Shown: positions 25,998 through 34,895 of the stretch, piece after piece
How the letters are laid out: each line of letters opens with the position of its first letter
How positions within the stretch are numbered: position 1 is the first letter of the stretch
From: Elusimicrobiota bacterium
GTDB lineage: Bacteria; Elusimicrobiota; Elusimicrobia; UBA1565; UBA9628
Reading direction: 5' to 3'
Assembly (NCBI GenBank): GCA_023249645.1
Contig: JAHFCF010000022.1
Span: forward strand, 1-38,791
Length of the DNA stretch: 38,791 nucleotides
Made by a program: the position numbers and the translations under genes
Notes under the pieces: model-generated
What the model was told of the DNA's origin: nothing
Database searches by the model: none
What the model saw: only the letters and a program-made list of their open reading frames with translations

Positions 25998-27407
25998 TCA
26001 ATAGGCCCCCTTGGCCGACAGCATGGCCGGTACGGTTTTGAGGATGATTTCCAGGTCCATTCCCAGCGACCAGTGTTCGATATAGAACAGATCTAGGGCG
26101 AAGCGCTGGTCGCCGGCGACATCCGAGCGTCCGGAGATCTGCCAAAGGCCCGTGATGCCCGGCAGGGCGTTGAGCCTTTTCTTGGCCGTTTCGCCGAAGA
26201 GTCTCATGAGATTCTCCATCTCCCCCGTGGTCAGGGCGAGCGGCCGTGGTCCCACCACGCTCATCTCGCCGTTGAAGACGTTGATGAACTGCGGGAATTC
26301 GTCGAGAGAAAAGCGACGCAGCCATCGCCCGACGCGCGTGACGCGCGGGTCGTTCTTGGCTTTGAAGAACGCTCCGCCGTGGATGTTCTGATCCTTGACG
26401 GAGGCGATCTTCGACTCGGCGTCCGCGGACATGGTTCGGAACTTGCAGGCCTCGAACACGCGGCCCTTGAAGCCGAGGCGCTTCTGCCGGTAGAGCGCGG
26501 GTCCCGGCGAGTCGAGTTTGATGAGCAGGGCCGCCAGCGCGCACAGGGGGCCGGCCAGGATCAGGACCAGGAGGCAGAAGACGAGGTCGAAAGCCCGTTT
26601 GGCCGCGAAATTGAGCCGGGTCATGGAGCCGTGCTGGATGCGATAGGCGGGCAGGCCGAGGGCCTGGTCCATCTGGACCTCGCCTAGGCGCAGTTCCAGG
26701 AGGTCCGGAAGCATCTTGAACGCCGCTCCATGGGACTCGCAGAGCTCCGCCGCCTCCAGGATTCGTTCGTGGGGCAGCGAGGACTTGAAGAGGATCATCT
26801 CGTAGAAGGGATTCTGGGCCAGCAGACGCTCCAATTCCGATGCGGGAGGAAGGTCGTCCAGGGCGTGGATCTCGGCCTCGGGATGGCGCCGGCGGATGCG
26901 GTCCTGGACCACCCGAGCCACGGCGCCTCCGCCGACGAGGAGCACCGGCCGTGCGGCCTCATGGCGCGCGATCCAGGCGTCCAGCCAGAGCACGAGGGCT
27001 TGGCTCAAGGAGACCAGGACTACTGAGATGGGCAGGGCCAAGAGCAGCATCATCCGTGAATATTCAAGACGGGAATAGATGTAGGTCGCCGCCAAGGCGG
27101 CCACGGTGCCCAGAAAACAGCCCTTGACGATCTTGAGGAAGCGGTCGGCCGCGCTCATCCAAGGGCTGTCGTAGAGCCGCGCGGAATACCAGAAAAGGAG
27201 GATCCACAGGGGCACGACGATCCAGAGCATGCTGGCGTAGACTCCCCACTCGGGCAGCGTGCCGGTGATGGGGAAGGCGGCCACCCAACGGTCCCAATGA
27301 AAGCGTCCGAGATAGGCCAGACCGTAGGAGGCGACCACGGCGGCCGCGTCCAGGGCGAGATGCAGCCCTGTCCGTGCGGCATTCCGCAGCCAAGCGGGGA
27401 TGGACAT
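25998..27407 (-). CDS. Polyprenyl-phosphate sugar-1-phosphate transferase (WcaJ-type)
   Basis: Initiates polysaccharide synthesis by transferring a sugar phosphate to undecaprenyl phosphate in the inner membrane. The 469-residue protein has N-terminal membrane helices, a CoA-binding-like central domain ([17 protein letters not shown]), another helix ([21 protein letters not shown]) and the catalytic domain with [48 protein letters not shown] and [14 protein letters not shown]. This is the full WcaJ/WbaP layout. The ATG at 27407 is 7 nt after an extended -10 box identical to that of leuS. Confidence 0.93.
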   Translation of the reverse strand: MSIPAWLRNAARTGLHLALDAAAVVASYGLAYLGRFHWDRWVAAFPITGTLPEWGVYASMLWIVVPLWILLFWYSARLYDSPWMSAADRFLKIVKGCFLGTVAALAATYIYSRLEYSRMMLLLALPISVVLVSLSQALVLWLDAWIARHEAARPVLLVGGGAVARVVQDRIRRRHPEAEIHALDDLPPASELERLLAQNPFYEMILFKSSLPHERILEAAELCESHGAAFKMLPDLLELRLGEVQMDQALGLPAYRIQHGSMTRLNFAAKRAFDLVFCLLVLILAGPLCALAALLIKLDSPGPALYRQKRLGFKGRVFEACKFRTMSADAESKIASVKDQNIHGGAFFKAKNDPRVTRVGRWLRRFSLDEFPQFINVFNGEMSVVGPRPLALTTGEMENLMRLFGETAKKRLNALPGITGLWQISGRSDVAGDQRFALDLFYIEHWSLGMDLEIILKTVPAMLSAKGAY

Positions 27408-27414
27408 CGGCCCG

Positions 27415-27423
27415 ATTATATCA
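27415..27423 (-). promoter_or_regulatory. Extended -10 promoter of the sugar transferase gene
   Basis: TGATATAAT on the minus strand, 7 nt before the ATG. The TAA stop of the upstream ligase gene lies inside the hexamer. The surrounding 15 bp are the same as at leuS. Confidence 0.55.
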
Positions 27424-28576
27424 ATTTTGCCGCGGCCGCCTCGGCGCACAGCCAGGAGAAGAGGAAAAGCGTGGTGAGTTGTTCGTTTTGGAAGGCGTTT
27501 TCCGTGAGATTCATGGCGAAAAAAGCCACGGTGGCTCCCAAGGCCCACAGGGCCCAGGCATCGGGATTCTGGCGGACCCGCTGCCAGGCCCTCACGAGCA
27601 GCGCGGTGATGAGCGCCAGCAGCGCGGTGAGCCCGAGCAGGCCGCGCTCGGCCATTTGGTGCAGGTAGAGGTTGTGCGCCGATCCCCAGGTCCTCTCCCC
27701 CTCGACCAGGACGGAGACATAGCCGGTAAAGGCCGTGCGGTAGTTGGAAGGGCCCACTCCCAGCCAGGGATGGTCCTTGAACATGCGCCAGGCCGCGTCC
27801 CAGAGGATGAATCGGTCGAGTTGCGGGTTGGTCCCGACCGCGGCGCTTCCCTGGCTGATGGACAGGATCAGGGAGGCGTCATGGCGCAGGAGGTCTTGCG
27901 CCACCCAGCCCAGGACAGCGGCCAAGATTCCCCATTTCACCCACCGGCGCCAGGAGGGATGCAGCCAGGCCATGGCTGCGAGTCCGGCGGCGAGTCCGAG
28001 CAAGGCGCCGCGGGTCTTGCTGAAGATGAGCGCGGTGGTGACCAAGAGGATGAAGATGCCAGCCATCCGTCGAGTCGGGCCGGGTCGGCTTTGGGAGAGG
28101 AAGGCGAGGCCGCCCAAGAGTCCCAAGGCCATCATCTCCCCGTAAGTGACGGGATGGACGAAGGCGTGCGCCCGCATCCAGGACACGTTCCAGGCCAGGG
28201 CCAATTGGACGATGCCATAGATGGCCACGAAGGAGAATCCCAGCGCCAGGGCCGCGGGCAGCCGGCGCATGGCCGAGAGGCGCAGAGCCGGCAGCAGGAT
28301 GCAGAAGACCCAGAGCTTGTGGATGTCCTTGGGCAGGTGATGGAGGCTGATGGCGGGAGAGATCCCTGTCAGGGAAGTGAGCAGAGAGACGGCGCAGTAA
28401 AGTCCCAGGCACGCGCCGGCCGGACCCCAGGCCTTGCGCCACTCGGGGCGCGGCCCGGAGATCGAGACAGCGATCAGCGCGGCCGTGACCAGGCCCAGCG
28501 CCATGTTGGTTGCGGCGATCGAGATGGGGAGGACGAGGGCGAGGAGGAAGAGGCTGCTTTCCAGGGCGAGGAGCAC
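27416..28576 (-). CDS. O-antigen ligase/polymerase family membrane protein (WaaL/Wzy)
   Basis: A 386-residue polytopic inner-membrane protein with about ten hydrophobic helices. A long periplasmic loop near residues 240-300 contains WLGVGPSNYRTAFTGYVSV and WGSAHNLYLHQMAERGLLG, the Wzy_C signature (the HN before LYLH is conserved). Such proteins ligate O-antigen to lipid A core or polymerise repeat units; the two functions cannot be told apart here. GTG start at 28576-28574, 3 nt after the kdsD-like gene. Confidence 0.87.
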   Translation of the reverse strand: MLLALESSLFLLALVLPISIAATNMALGLVTAALIAVSISGPRPEWRKAWGPAGACLGLYCAVSLLTSLTGISPAISLHHLPKDIHKLWVFCILLPALRLSAMRRLPAALALGFSFVAIYGIVQLALAWNVSWMRAHAFVHPVTYGEMMALGLLGGLAFLSQSRPGPTRRMAGIFILLVTTALIFSKTRGALLGLAAGLAAMAWLHPSWRRWVKWGILAAVLGWVAQDLLRHDASLILSISQGSAAVGTNPQLDRFILWDAAWRMFKDHPWLGVGPSNYRTAFTGYVSVLVEGERTWGSAHNLYLHQMAERGLLGLTALLALITALLVRAWQRVRQNPDAWALWALGATVAFFAMNLTENAFQNEQLTTLFLFSWLCAEAAAAKLI

Positions 28577-28579
28577 GGC

Positions 28580-29563
28580 TTAGAGCCCGCGGCTGCGCAG
28601 ATCGTGGATCTGGATCATGCCCACGGCGCGGCCCCGTCCGTCCACTACGGGCAGGACATTGAAGGGGTGCGCGCGCAGCTCCATGATCTCGACCGCCCGG
28701 GAGGCGAGGGCCTCGGGCCTGATCGTCGTGGGCTTGGGATTCATGATCTGAGCGATCGAGAGATCTTGGAGATTCTTTCCCCTCTCCAGGGCTTCGCGGA
28801 TGTCGTAGTCCGTGACCAGGCCCTTCAAGCGGCCTTGGCGGTCCACGATGGAGACGGCGCCGGCGTGCTGGCGGGTGATCTCGACGAGCATGCGGCCGAC
28901 CGGGACGTTCTCGCGCACGATGGGATTGTTCTTGCCCGAACGCATGACATCGTCCACGGTCAAGGTCAGGCGCTTGCCCAGCTGGCCGGCCGGGTGGTTG
29001 CGGGCGAACTGGGCGGACTTGAAGCTGCGCAGGCCCATGAGTGCTACGGCCAGGGCGTCTCCCACGGCCAAAGCGGCCGTGGTGCTGCAGGTGGGGGTGA
29101 GATTCAGGGGGCAGGCTTCCTGGGTGACGGGCGTGATCAGGACCGCGCGGGCGGATCGAGCCAGGGTGGAGCGAGGGTCCGCGGTGATGGCGATGATGGG
29201 CACGCGCAGGGCTTTGAGGCGCGGAAAAAGATGGTTGAGCTCGTCGGATTCGCCGGACTTTCCGATGGCAAGCACGAGGTCCTGCTTCTGGACCAGCCCG
29301 AGGCTCCCATGCGAGGCCTCCGCGGCGTCCAAGGGCACGGCCGGGGTCCCGGTGGAGGCCAAGGTCGCGGCGATCTTCTGGGCGATGAGGCTGGATTTTC
29401 CCATGCCGGTCACGATGACCTTGCCTTGGCAGCGGGCGATGAGGCGCACGGCCTGGGCGTAGGAAGGCCCTACCGATGAGCGCAGGCGCGAGAGGGTCGC
29501 CGCTTCCAGGCCGATGACCCGCCGGATCTCTCCGGTGACGTTGAGACGTCTTTTTTTATCCAT
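28580..29563 (-). CDS. kdsD: KpsF/GutQ family arabinose-5-phosphate isomerase
   Basis: Converts ribulose-5-phosphate to arabinose-5-phosphate for KDO synthesis. The 327 residues have an N-terminal SIS domain (KVIVTGMGKSSLIAQKIAATLASTGTPA; GSLGLVQKQDLVLAIGKSGESDEL) and two C-terminal CBS domains (from about residue 210: DVMRSGKNNPIVRENVPV and QIMNPKPTTIRPEALA). Length matches KdsD. It is the first gene of the polysaccharide operon and implies KDO-containing LPS or capsule. The ATG at 29563 is 10 nt after a TATAAT box. Confidence 0.92.
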   Translation of the reverse strand: MDKKRRLNVTGEIRRVIGLEAATLSRLRSSVGPSYAQAVRLIARCQGKVIVTGMGKSSLIAQKIAATLASTGTPAVPLDAAEASHGSLGLVQKQDLVLAIGKSGESDELNHLFPRLKALRVPIIAITADPRSTLARSARAVLITPVTQEACPLNLTPTCSTTAALAVGDALAVALMGLRSFKSAQFARNHPAGQLGKRLTLTVDDVMRSGKNNPIVRENVPVGRMLVEITRQHAGAVSIVDRQGRLKGLVTDYDIREALERGKNLQDLSIAQIMNPKPTTIRPEALASRAVEIMELRAHPFNVLPVVDGRGRAVGMIQIHDLRSRGL

Positions 29564-29573
29564 GAGTTCCTTT

Positions 29574-29579
29574 ATTATA
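29574..29579 (-). promoter_or_regulatory. -10 box of the kdsD-led operon
   Basis: TATAAT on the minus strand, 10 nt before the ATG. The intervening AAAGGA would lie mostly upstream of the expected transcript start, so the mRNA leader would be only a few nucleotides. Confidence 0.45.
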
Positions 29580-29602
29580 CAGAATTGCTATCCTCTGTTT
29601 CT

Positions 29603-30307
29603 GTGAGAAAAAACCGAGCCGTCTTCCTAGGATTCGCGGCTTTGAGCCTGGGCGTTTGTTTTGCGCCGCGGAGCCTGGCGTGGGAGGCCAAGCCGGCCTT
29701 CTATGCTCAGGACGACCAGCTGCGCTCATTGAAGCTGGATCCGCCGCCTGCCGTCGGTTCAGAGACGGACAGGCAGGACATGGCGGCGATCAAGGATTGG
29801 CAGGTCAAGCGTACGGCTCATCAGTGCGCCCGCGCCGCCGCCGAGGCGGGGCACACGGGCTACGATGCCTTCTTCGGCGCCATCAGCCCCTTTGTCCAGC
29901 CCATGCCCTCGGAGGTTGCTCAGTTCTTCCGGCACGTTCAGGACGACACTTACCTGTCTGTCGGTTTCCTTAAGACTAAATATGACCGGCCGCGTCCCTT
30001 TGCCCAAGACAGCTCCGTGCATCCCTGCATCCCGGCTCCCAATGAGAAAGGCTATTCCTACCCCAGCGGACATGCGGCCGTGGCCCGGGTCTTTGCCTTG
30101 GTCCTCTCCGACCTGGCGCCCGAGAGGCGCGCCGAATTCCTCGCCCGCGCCGATGAGGTCGCCTTGGACCGGGTCATCGGCGGGGTCCATCATCCCACGG
30201 ACGTCGAGGCCGCCAAACAGCTGGGCAATGAGATCTACGCCGAATTCCTTAAAAACCAGACCTTCCATGCCGACCTGGAGATGGCGCGGCGCTTCCTGAA
30301 GCGCTGA
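29603..30307 (+). CDS. PAP2-type class A acid phosphatase, secreted
   Basis: Vanadium-haloperoxidase-fold phosphatase of the class A nonspecific acid phosphatase group (PhoN-like), acting in the periplasm. A signal peptide (RKNRAVFLGFAALSLGVCFAPRSLAWEA) precedes the mature part. The three catalytic blocks are present: KTKYDRPRPF, SYPSGHAAVARVFAL and DRVIGGVHHPTDVEAA. The GTG at 29603 is chosen because it gives the best signal peptide; a TTG six codons earlier is in frame. About 234 residues, the usual length. It is divergent from the kdsD operon. Confidence 0.9.
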   Translation: MRKNRAVFLGFAALSLGVCFAPRSLAWEAKPAFYAQDDQLRSLKLDPPPAVGSETDRQDMAAIKDWQVKRTAHQCARAAAEAGHTGYDAFFGAISPFVQPMPSEVAQFFRHVQDDTYLSVGFLKTKYDRPRPFAQDSSVHPCIPAPNEKGYSYPSGHAAVARVFALVLSDLAPERRAEFLARADEVALDRVIGGVHHPTDVEAAKQLGNEIYAEFLKNQTFHADLEMARRFLKR

Positions 30308-30320
30308 GGTGCTGTCAAAG

Positions 30321-30395
30321 TGGTGGGCAGTATAGGATTTGAACCTATGACCCCTGTCGTGTGAGGACAGTGCTCTACCGCTGAGCTAACTGCCC
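30321..30395 (-). tRNA. tRNA-Val (anticodon CAC)
   Basis: The minus strand folds as a complete tRNA: acceptor GGGCAGT/ACTGCCC, D arm GCTC/GAGC, anticodon stem CTGTC/GACAG around the loop CTCACAC with anticodon CAC, T arm ATAGG TTCAAAT CCTAT, discriminator A and an encoded CCA at 30323-30321. No integrated element is visible next to it. Confidence 0.97.
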
Positions 30396-30507
30396 GGCAG
30401 GGTATATTCTACAACAGTTTTCCAGGCATCTCCCAATCTCGCATCGGATGGGCAAACGTCCGCAGAAAGGCTACAATCAAAATCATCGACACGCTCCATC
30501 CGGCGAG

Positions 30508-31869
30508 ATGTTTCCCATGGATCCGACGCCAATGCGGTACCCGAAAGTCGCGCTGATCAATCCGGGCAAGGCGATGCGGCTGGCCCAGATCGCGCCCCTA
30601 TCGCTGGGCTCGCTTGCCGCCTACCTCGAAAAGCACGGCATCAACGTCAGGATCTTCGATGAACCGGTGGGCGAGGACATCGAGTCGGGGCTGCTCGCCT
30701 TCGCTCCGGATCTGGTGGGGATCACGGTGCTGACTCCCCAGGCGTCGCGCGCTTATGAGATCGCTCGGTTCTGCCGCGAACGCGGCTGGAAGACCGTGCT
30801 GGGCGGCCCGCATGCCTCGGTGATGCCCGAAGAGGCGCTGGAACACGCCGACCACGTGGTCGTCGGCGAAGGGGAGCAGGCGCTGCTGGATCTGGCGATG
30901 CACGGCCGCGAGGAGCGGATCGTCCCCCAGGGATTCGTCCGCTCGCTCGATGATCTCCCCCGACCGGCCTTTCATTTGATGCAGACGGAATTCTATGCGC
31001 ACACGCGCCAACGCCATCCCTTCGGTCTCTCCTTTTATTTCGCGCCGCGGAGCGCGCGGCTGGGTTATTTGAACACGAGCCGCGGCTGTCCGGAGCAATG
31101 CACCTTCTGCCACAACACGTGGAACCGGCTGCCGATGCGCTACCATTCGCCCGAGCGGGTGATCGACGACATCCAGTATCTGATACGCGCCCATCGCATC
31201 GACGCGCTGGTCTTCGTCGACGATGATTTTTTCAGGAACCGCAAGCGCGCCACAGAGATCTGCCAGCTGCTGCTGGACAAGGACATCAAGCTCCTGTGGG
31301 CCTGCAACGCCCGGGCGGATGAACTCTCCCCTGAATTGCTGCGCCTGGCCAGACAGGCCGGCTGCCGTCAATTGTGTCTCGGCCTGGAAAGCGGCTCTCA
31401 GCGCACGCTGGATGTCTTGGCCAAGCGCATGACGGTCGAGCAGAACGCCGCGGCCGTCGCCTTGTGCCATTCCGCCGGCCTGCTGTCCGCGGCGAACTTC
31501 ATCATCGGCTGTCCCGATGAGCGCCTCGAAGACATCCGCCTCACCGAGAGGTTCATCAAGGAGAACGACCTCGATTGCATCGGCGTCAGCTACTGCACTC
31601 CCTTCCCAGGCACGCAGTTGTGGAAAGACTGCGTGGCGCGCGGACTCTTGAGGCCTCCGTGGCGCTGGGACGATTACCTGCTCGACCAGGTGTCCGTGCA
31701 GGTGAGCCCCTATCTGACCATCCCTCAGCTGATCGCGATCCGCGCCCGTCTCCTTCGCTCCTTCGTCCTCAAGCCCAAGGTCTTTGCCGCCTTCTTGGGA
31801 CGATCGATCCGCGAGCCCCGGCTGGCGCTGGCCAAGGCTCGAGCCGTCCTGCTGCCGCGCGCTCTCTAG
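30508..31869 (+). CDS. Cobalamin-binding-domain radical SAM protein
   Basis: A 453-residue radical SAM enzyme. The N-terminal B12-binding-like domain (KVALINPG; SLAAYLEKHGINVRIFD; DLVGITVLTPQASRAYEIA; GGPHASVMPEEAL) precedes a radical SAM core whose 4Fe-4S cysteines are C194, C198 and C201 in RGCPEQCTFCHN. FVDDDFFRN and LCLGLESGSQRTLDVLAKRM are also conserved in this class. A short C-terminal helical tail follows. Substrate unknown; relatives methylate or rearrange lipids, cofactors and natural products. A TACAAT box at 30472-30477 suggests that transcription starts after the in-frame codon at 30448, so ATG 30508 (or 30517) is preferred. Confidence 0.88.
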   Translation: MFPMDPTPMRYPKVALINPGKAMRLAQIAPLSLGSLAAYLEKHGINVRIFDEPVGEDIESGLLAFAPDLVGITVLTPQASRAYEIARFCRERGWKTVLGGPHASVMPEEALEHADHVVVGEGEQALLDLAMHGREERIVPQGFVRSLDDLPRPAFHLMQTEFYAHTRQRHPFGLSFYFAPRSARLGYLNTSRGCPEQCTFCHNTWNRLPMRYHSPERVIDDIQYLIRAHRIDALVFVDDDFFRNRKRATEICQLLLDKDIKLLWACNARADELSPELLRLARQAGCRQLCLGLESGSQRTLDVLAKRMTVEQNAAAVALCHSAGLLSAANFIIGCPDERLEDIRLTERFIKENDLDCIGVSYCTPFPGTQLWKDCVARGLLRPPWRWDDYLLDQVSVQVSPYLTIPQLIAIRARLLRSFVLKPKVFAAFLGRSIREPRLALAKARAVLLPRAL

Positions 31870-31881
31870 CGGCAGATGTTC

Positions 31882-31887
31882 TACAAT
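31882..31887 (+). promoter_or_regulatory. -10 box of the putative outer-membrane protein gene
   Basis: TACAAT, 8 nt before ATG 31896. This again predicts a nearly leaderless mRNA. Confidence 0.35.
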
Positions 31888-31895
31888 ACACGGGA

Positions 31896-32804
31896 ATGCA
31901 GAGAATGGGGGGGATGATGAGAAATCCATGGCTGGCTTTCGTCGGTTTGATGTTCATGGCGTCTTGGGGGGCGGCCGCTTCTTTTGACGGCGGCATAGAC
32001 CCGACTTTCGGCTCGTCCGGCTACTCGGGCGGGTCGGGCTATGTGGAAGCGAGGACCGAGAGCGGCTTCTACATCAGGCCGCGGGCGAACGTCTTTAAAA
32101 CAGATCAATCCTCCGGGACCTATAAGGCGTTCTACGGGCGCATCGGCTACGATGCCGCGCTCTTCTCCATCGGGCTTGAGGGCGGCGCCACGCCGAAGCT
32201 CAACGGCTACAGCAATGCCTCGGCCAGCGCGGATGTGACCTTCACCCTGAAGTCCGGAGGCAAAGGCACGGGGCGCTTGGCCGGTCCCAACGCGCGCGGC
32301 GAGGTCGGCAAGTGGGGGGAGGGATTGACCCGGGTGGACGTGGGAGGCGCGGTGGGCTATATCGCGCACCGTGAGGACGGAGCAGGGTCGGTTCCCAGGC
32401 TCATCCTCGGCCAGACCGATCTCTCGGGTTTCGCGGGCGTCAAGTTTTTCGGGCTGCGCGCCAGCGGGCAGGTCACCAAGAGCCTCTACGACAAGACGAT
32501 CCCGACTACGGCCTTTGCCCAGCCGAACACGGAACTCGTCGGGGTGCGAAACCTCATCTCCGGGTTTCCGGATTACAGCGCGAACGCGCGCTTGGAGGGC
32601 AGCAAGCTGATCTTCTTCTCACCCTTCATCTCCTACACCCACACCCGCTTCAAGCTGAGCCAGGCCAGCTCCAAGGCTCTGCAATTCGGCGTCGGCCTCG
32701 ACCTGGTCATGCTCAACGTCCGGGCCGCCTACCAGCTGTATGACCCGGGCGGCGGAGCGCCCAAGCGCAACTACGCGACCGTGGGCGCGTCGCTCAACTT
32801 CTAG
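31896..32804 (+). CDS. Putative outer-membrane beta-barrel protein, unknown function
   Basis: I do not recognise a family. The 302-residue product has an N-terminal signal peptide (RNPWLAFVGLMFMASWGAAA), a glycine/serine-rich start of the mature region and then alternating amphipathic strands (GFYIRPRANVFKT; YGRIGYDAALFSIGLEGG; LIFFSPFISYTHTRFKL; LQFGVGLDLVMLNVRAAYQLYD). It ends in ATVGASLNF, with the terminal Phe typical of outer-membrane barrels. Several in-frame ATGs exist (31896, 31905, 31914, 31917); 31896 fits the -10 box. It converges on the lectin gene with 3 nt between the stops. Confidence 0.65.
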   Translation: MQRMGGMMRNPWLAFVGLMFMASWGAAASFDGGIDPTFGSSGYSGGSGYVEARTESGFYIRPRANVFKTDQSSGTYKAFYGRIGYDAALFSIGLEGGATPKLNGYSNASASADVTFTLKSGGKGTGRLAGPNARGEVGKWGEGLTRVDVGGAVGYIAHREDGAGSVPRLILGQTDLSGFAGVKFFGLRASGQVTKSLYDKTIPTTAFAQPNTELVGVRNLISGFPDYSANARLEGSKLIFFSPFISYTHTRFKLSQASSKALQFGVGLDLVMLNVRAAYQLYDPGGGAPKRNYATVGASLNF

Positions 32805-32807
32805 GGT

Positions 32808-33425
32808 TCAGGGCGCGATCTGAGTCAGCGGCGTGACATTGGCCAGGTTGTTGCCGATGGGCATGGTGAAGCTGGACTGCCCGTTGGACTGGCTGATCTG
32901 AGTCGATAGTTTGCCAGGGAAATTGTTTCCCTTGGAAAGGCTGTAGGAGGCGCGGGCCGTTACGGCCGCCCATTTCTGATTGTTGCCGCCGTTGCAGTCC
33001 CAGAGTTCGAGCTCTCCCCACGGCAGGATGCTGCGATCCTTGATGTCCAGGCATTTGCCCTTGACGCCCTTGATCTCGCCTTTGTTGGTGCGCGTCCATT
33101 TTTGGGCGGCGCCTCCGTTGCAATCCCAGATCTGGATCTTGTCGCCATTGTTTCCCTTGCCGCCGGTGGCGTCGACGCACTTGCCGTAGACCCGGATCTC
33201 GCCCTTGGGCGTCAGGGTGAACTGCATGTTGGCGTCGGAGCCGCAGAACCAGGTGATCAGGCGCGTCCCATTGTCCCTTTTGGCTCCAGACACGTTGAGG
33301 CAGAGGGGGGTGTTGCCGCTGACGATCTGTACCGCCGCGCTGTCGGCGCGGGCCCATCGAGCCGGTCCCGCCAAAAGGCCCATGACGAAAAGCAGCATCA
33401 TCGCCCGGCGTGTCATTGTTTGCAT
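32808..33425 (-). CDS. Secreted ricin-type beta-trefoil lectin domain protein
   Basis: A 205-residue exported protein: signal peptide (MTRRAMMLLFVMGLLAGPARWARA) followed by a beta-trefoil with three repeats. QxW-type motifs are visible as AAQKW and NNQKW, with a degenerate NMQF in the first repeat, and the paired cysteines of each repeat (CLNVSG, CVDATGG, CLDIKD; IWDCNGG, LWDCNGG). The domain usually binds galactose-type sugars. There is no catalytic domain, and about 45 residues of unclear function follow. ATG 33425 is supported by the GGGAGA Shine-Dalgarno at 33431-33436 and a promoter with 17-bp spacing. Confidence 0.88.
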   Translation of the reverse strand: MQTMTRRAMMLLFVMGLLAGPARWARADSAAVQIVSGNTPLCLNVSGAKRDNGTRLITWFCGSDANMQFTLTPKGEIRVYGKCVDATGGKGNNGDKIQIWDCNGGAAQKWTRTNKGEIKGVKGKCLDIKDRSILPWGELELWDCNGGNNQKWAAVTARASYSLSKGNNFPGKLSTQISQSNGQSSFTMPIGNNLANVTPLTQIAP

Positions 33426-33447
33426 GTTTTTCTCCCTGGAGCTTGGA

Positions 33448-33476
33448 ATTCTAATGAAGACAGGAGGCTTTGTCAA
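33448..33476 (-). promoter_or_regulatory. Sigma-70-type promoter of the lectin gene
   Basis: TTGACA (33476-33471), a 17-bp spacer and TAGAAT (33453-33448), start expected near 33441, followed by a Shine-Dalgarno at 33436-33431. The TGA stop codon of nadC lies within the -35 box. Confidence 0.75.
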
Positions 33477-34309
33477 TGAGTGGGGACCAGATCCAGGCCC
33501 AAGTCCAAGGCCGGCGCGCTGTGCGTGATCTGGCCGACTGAGATGCGATCGACGCCGAGTCTGGCCAGGGAGCGCACGGTCTTGAGATCCACGCCGCCGG
33601 AGATCTCGATCTTTGTCTTCGGTGAGTCATGCCGGATCAGGCGGATGGCCTGGCGCAGCCTGGGTCGCGGCATGTTGTCGAGAAGGATGATGTCGGCTGA
33701 AAGCTTTAGGGCGCGTTGGACCTGGTCGAGTCGGTCGGCTTCGATGATCAGGGGTAGTCGCGGATAGAGGCGTCTTAATTTCTCTACAGCGCGGTCGAAG
33801 TTTCGAGCTGCCGACCAATGGTTGTCCTTGACCATGACGGCGTCGTAGAGGCCCAGGCGATGGTTCATCCCGCCGCCGCAGCGCACGGCGTATTTTTCCA
33901 GTTCGCGCCAGCCGGGCAGGGTCTTGCGCGTGTCATAGATCTTGGCCTTGGTCTTGCGGATGGCGGCGACGAACAAGGCTGTGCGCGTGGCCACGCCGGA
34001 AAGGCGCTGGAGGAAGTTGAGGGCCGTGCGCTCGGCGGTGAGGATCCCGCGGCGGCCGGAGATCTTGAGGACTGTCTGGCCTGCTTTGACCTCTCCGCCG
34101 TCCGGCACGATGATCGAGACGCGGCAGGTCTTGTCGCAGGCCCTGAAAATCGCCTTGGCGATTTTCAGGCCGCAGATGACGCCGGCTTTGCGCGCGACGA
34201 CACGCGCGCTGATGTGCGCGCGTGTCGGGACGAAGATCTTGGTGGTGAGGTCTCCTCGTCGGCCCAGATCCTCGCGCAGGGCCTCGCGGATGAGGGCGTT
34301 GGCGTTCAT
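33473..34309 (-). CDS. nadC: Nicotinate-nucleotide pyrophosphorylase (carboxylating)
   Basis: Makes nicotinate mononucleotide from quinolinate and PRPP in NAD synthesis. The 278-residue protein has the N-terminal block REDLGRRGDLTTKIF, TAERTALNFLQRLSGVAT, YDTRKTLPGWRELEKYAVRCGGGMNHRLGLYDAVMVKDNH (binding-site arginines, lysines and histidine) and the C-terminal IEISGGVDLKTVRSLARLGVDRISVGQITHSAPALD. All are hallmarks. ATG 34309 matches the family N-terminus; the frame is open upstream but that part crosses the divergent promoter. Divergent from the deaminase gene. Confidence 0.96.
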   Translation of the reverse strand: MNANALIREALREDLGRRGDLTTKIFVPTRAHISARVVARKAGVICGLKIAKAIFRACDKTCRVSIIVPDGGEVKAGQTVLKISGRRGILTAERTALNFLQRLSGVATRTALFVAAIRKTKAKIYDTRKTLPGWRELEKYAVRCGGGMNHRLGLYDAVMVKDNHWSAARNFDRAVEKLRRLYPRLPLIIEADRLDQVQRALKLSADIILLDNMPRPRLRQAIRLIRHDSPKTKIEISGGVDLKTVRSLARLGVDRISVGQITHSAPALDLGLDLVPTH

Positions 34310-34346
34310 GAGGGCTTTCTGTAAAATATGATAGCATTCCTCCGCG

Positions 34347-34874
34347 ATGAGAAAAGACGGGCGCATATCCAAGCCGCAGTACTACCTTAATATAGCCCAG
34401 GAAGTGGCCAACCGGAGCACGTGCCTGCGCCGCCGCTACGGCGCGGTCATCGTCAACAACGACCAGATCGTCTCGACGGGCTATGCCGGGGCGCCGCGCA
34501 TGACTTTGAACTGTACGGAGATCGGCTCCTGCATCCGCCAGGATCTGGGGGTGGCGCCGGGGGAGCATTACGAGTGGTGCCGGGCGGTCCACGCGGAGCA
34601 GAACGCGGTCATCCATGCCGCGCGTTTCGACATGATCGGCTCGACCTTGTATCTGGCGGGGGTCTCTTCAGACACGGGTGAGTTGGTCAAGGGAGCCGAG
34701 CCCTGCCGCATCTGCAAGCGCATGATCATCAACGCGGGCATCGAGCGGGTCGTCGTCTTGACGGCGCCTGGCCGCGGCAAGATCCTCCAGGTCCGTGACT
34801 GGGTCAAGAGCAACATGGGTGATTTCAAGCGGGTCAAGGGCAAGCTCGTGCCGGTCATGCCCAAGGGCTATTAG
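34347..34874 (+). CDS. comEB: dCMP deaminase family protein (ComEB-like)
   Basis: Zinc-dependent deaminase converting dCMP to dUMP. The 175 residues contain the zinc motif VHAEQNAV (H82, catalytic E84) and PCRIC (C120, C123), plus RRRYGAVIVNNDQIVSTGYAGAPR, the family start. CTEIGSCIRQ and GEHYEWCRA are the extra dCMP-deaminase cysteine-containing loops. It could serve dTTP synthesis; in Bacillus the homologue is in the competence operon. A TGATAGCAT extended -10 box lies 9 nt before the ATG. Confidence 0.92.
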   Translation: MRKDGRISKPQYYLNIAQEVANRSTCLRRRYGAVIVNNDQIVSTGYAGAPRMTLNCTEIGSCIRQDLGVAPGEHYEWCRAVHAEQNAVIHAARFDMIGSTLYLAGVSSDTGELVKGAEPCRICKRMIINAGIERVVVLTAPGRGKILQVRDWVKSNMGDFKRVKGKLVPVMPKGY

Positions 34875-34895
34875 TTCACCTCGTCCAATAGCGAT

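Noticed and set aside
27374-29479. A 701-codon plus-strand frame opposite the ligase and kdsD genes
   Set aside because: It is antisense to two well-supported genes and consists of low-complexity Gly/Gln/Asp/His-rich translation.
30321-30395. tRNA-Val as an integration site
   Set aside because: No duplicated tRNA end, integrase gene or compositional change is visible next to it.
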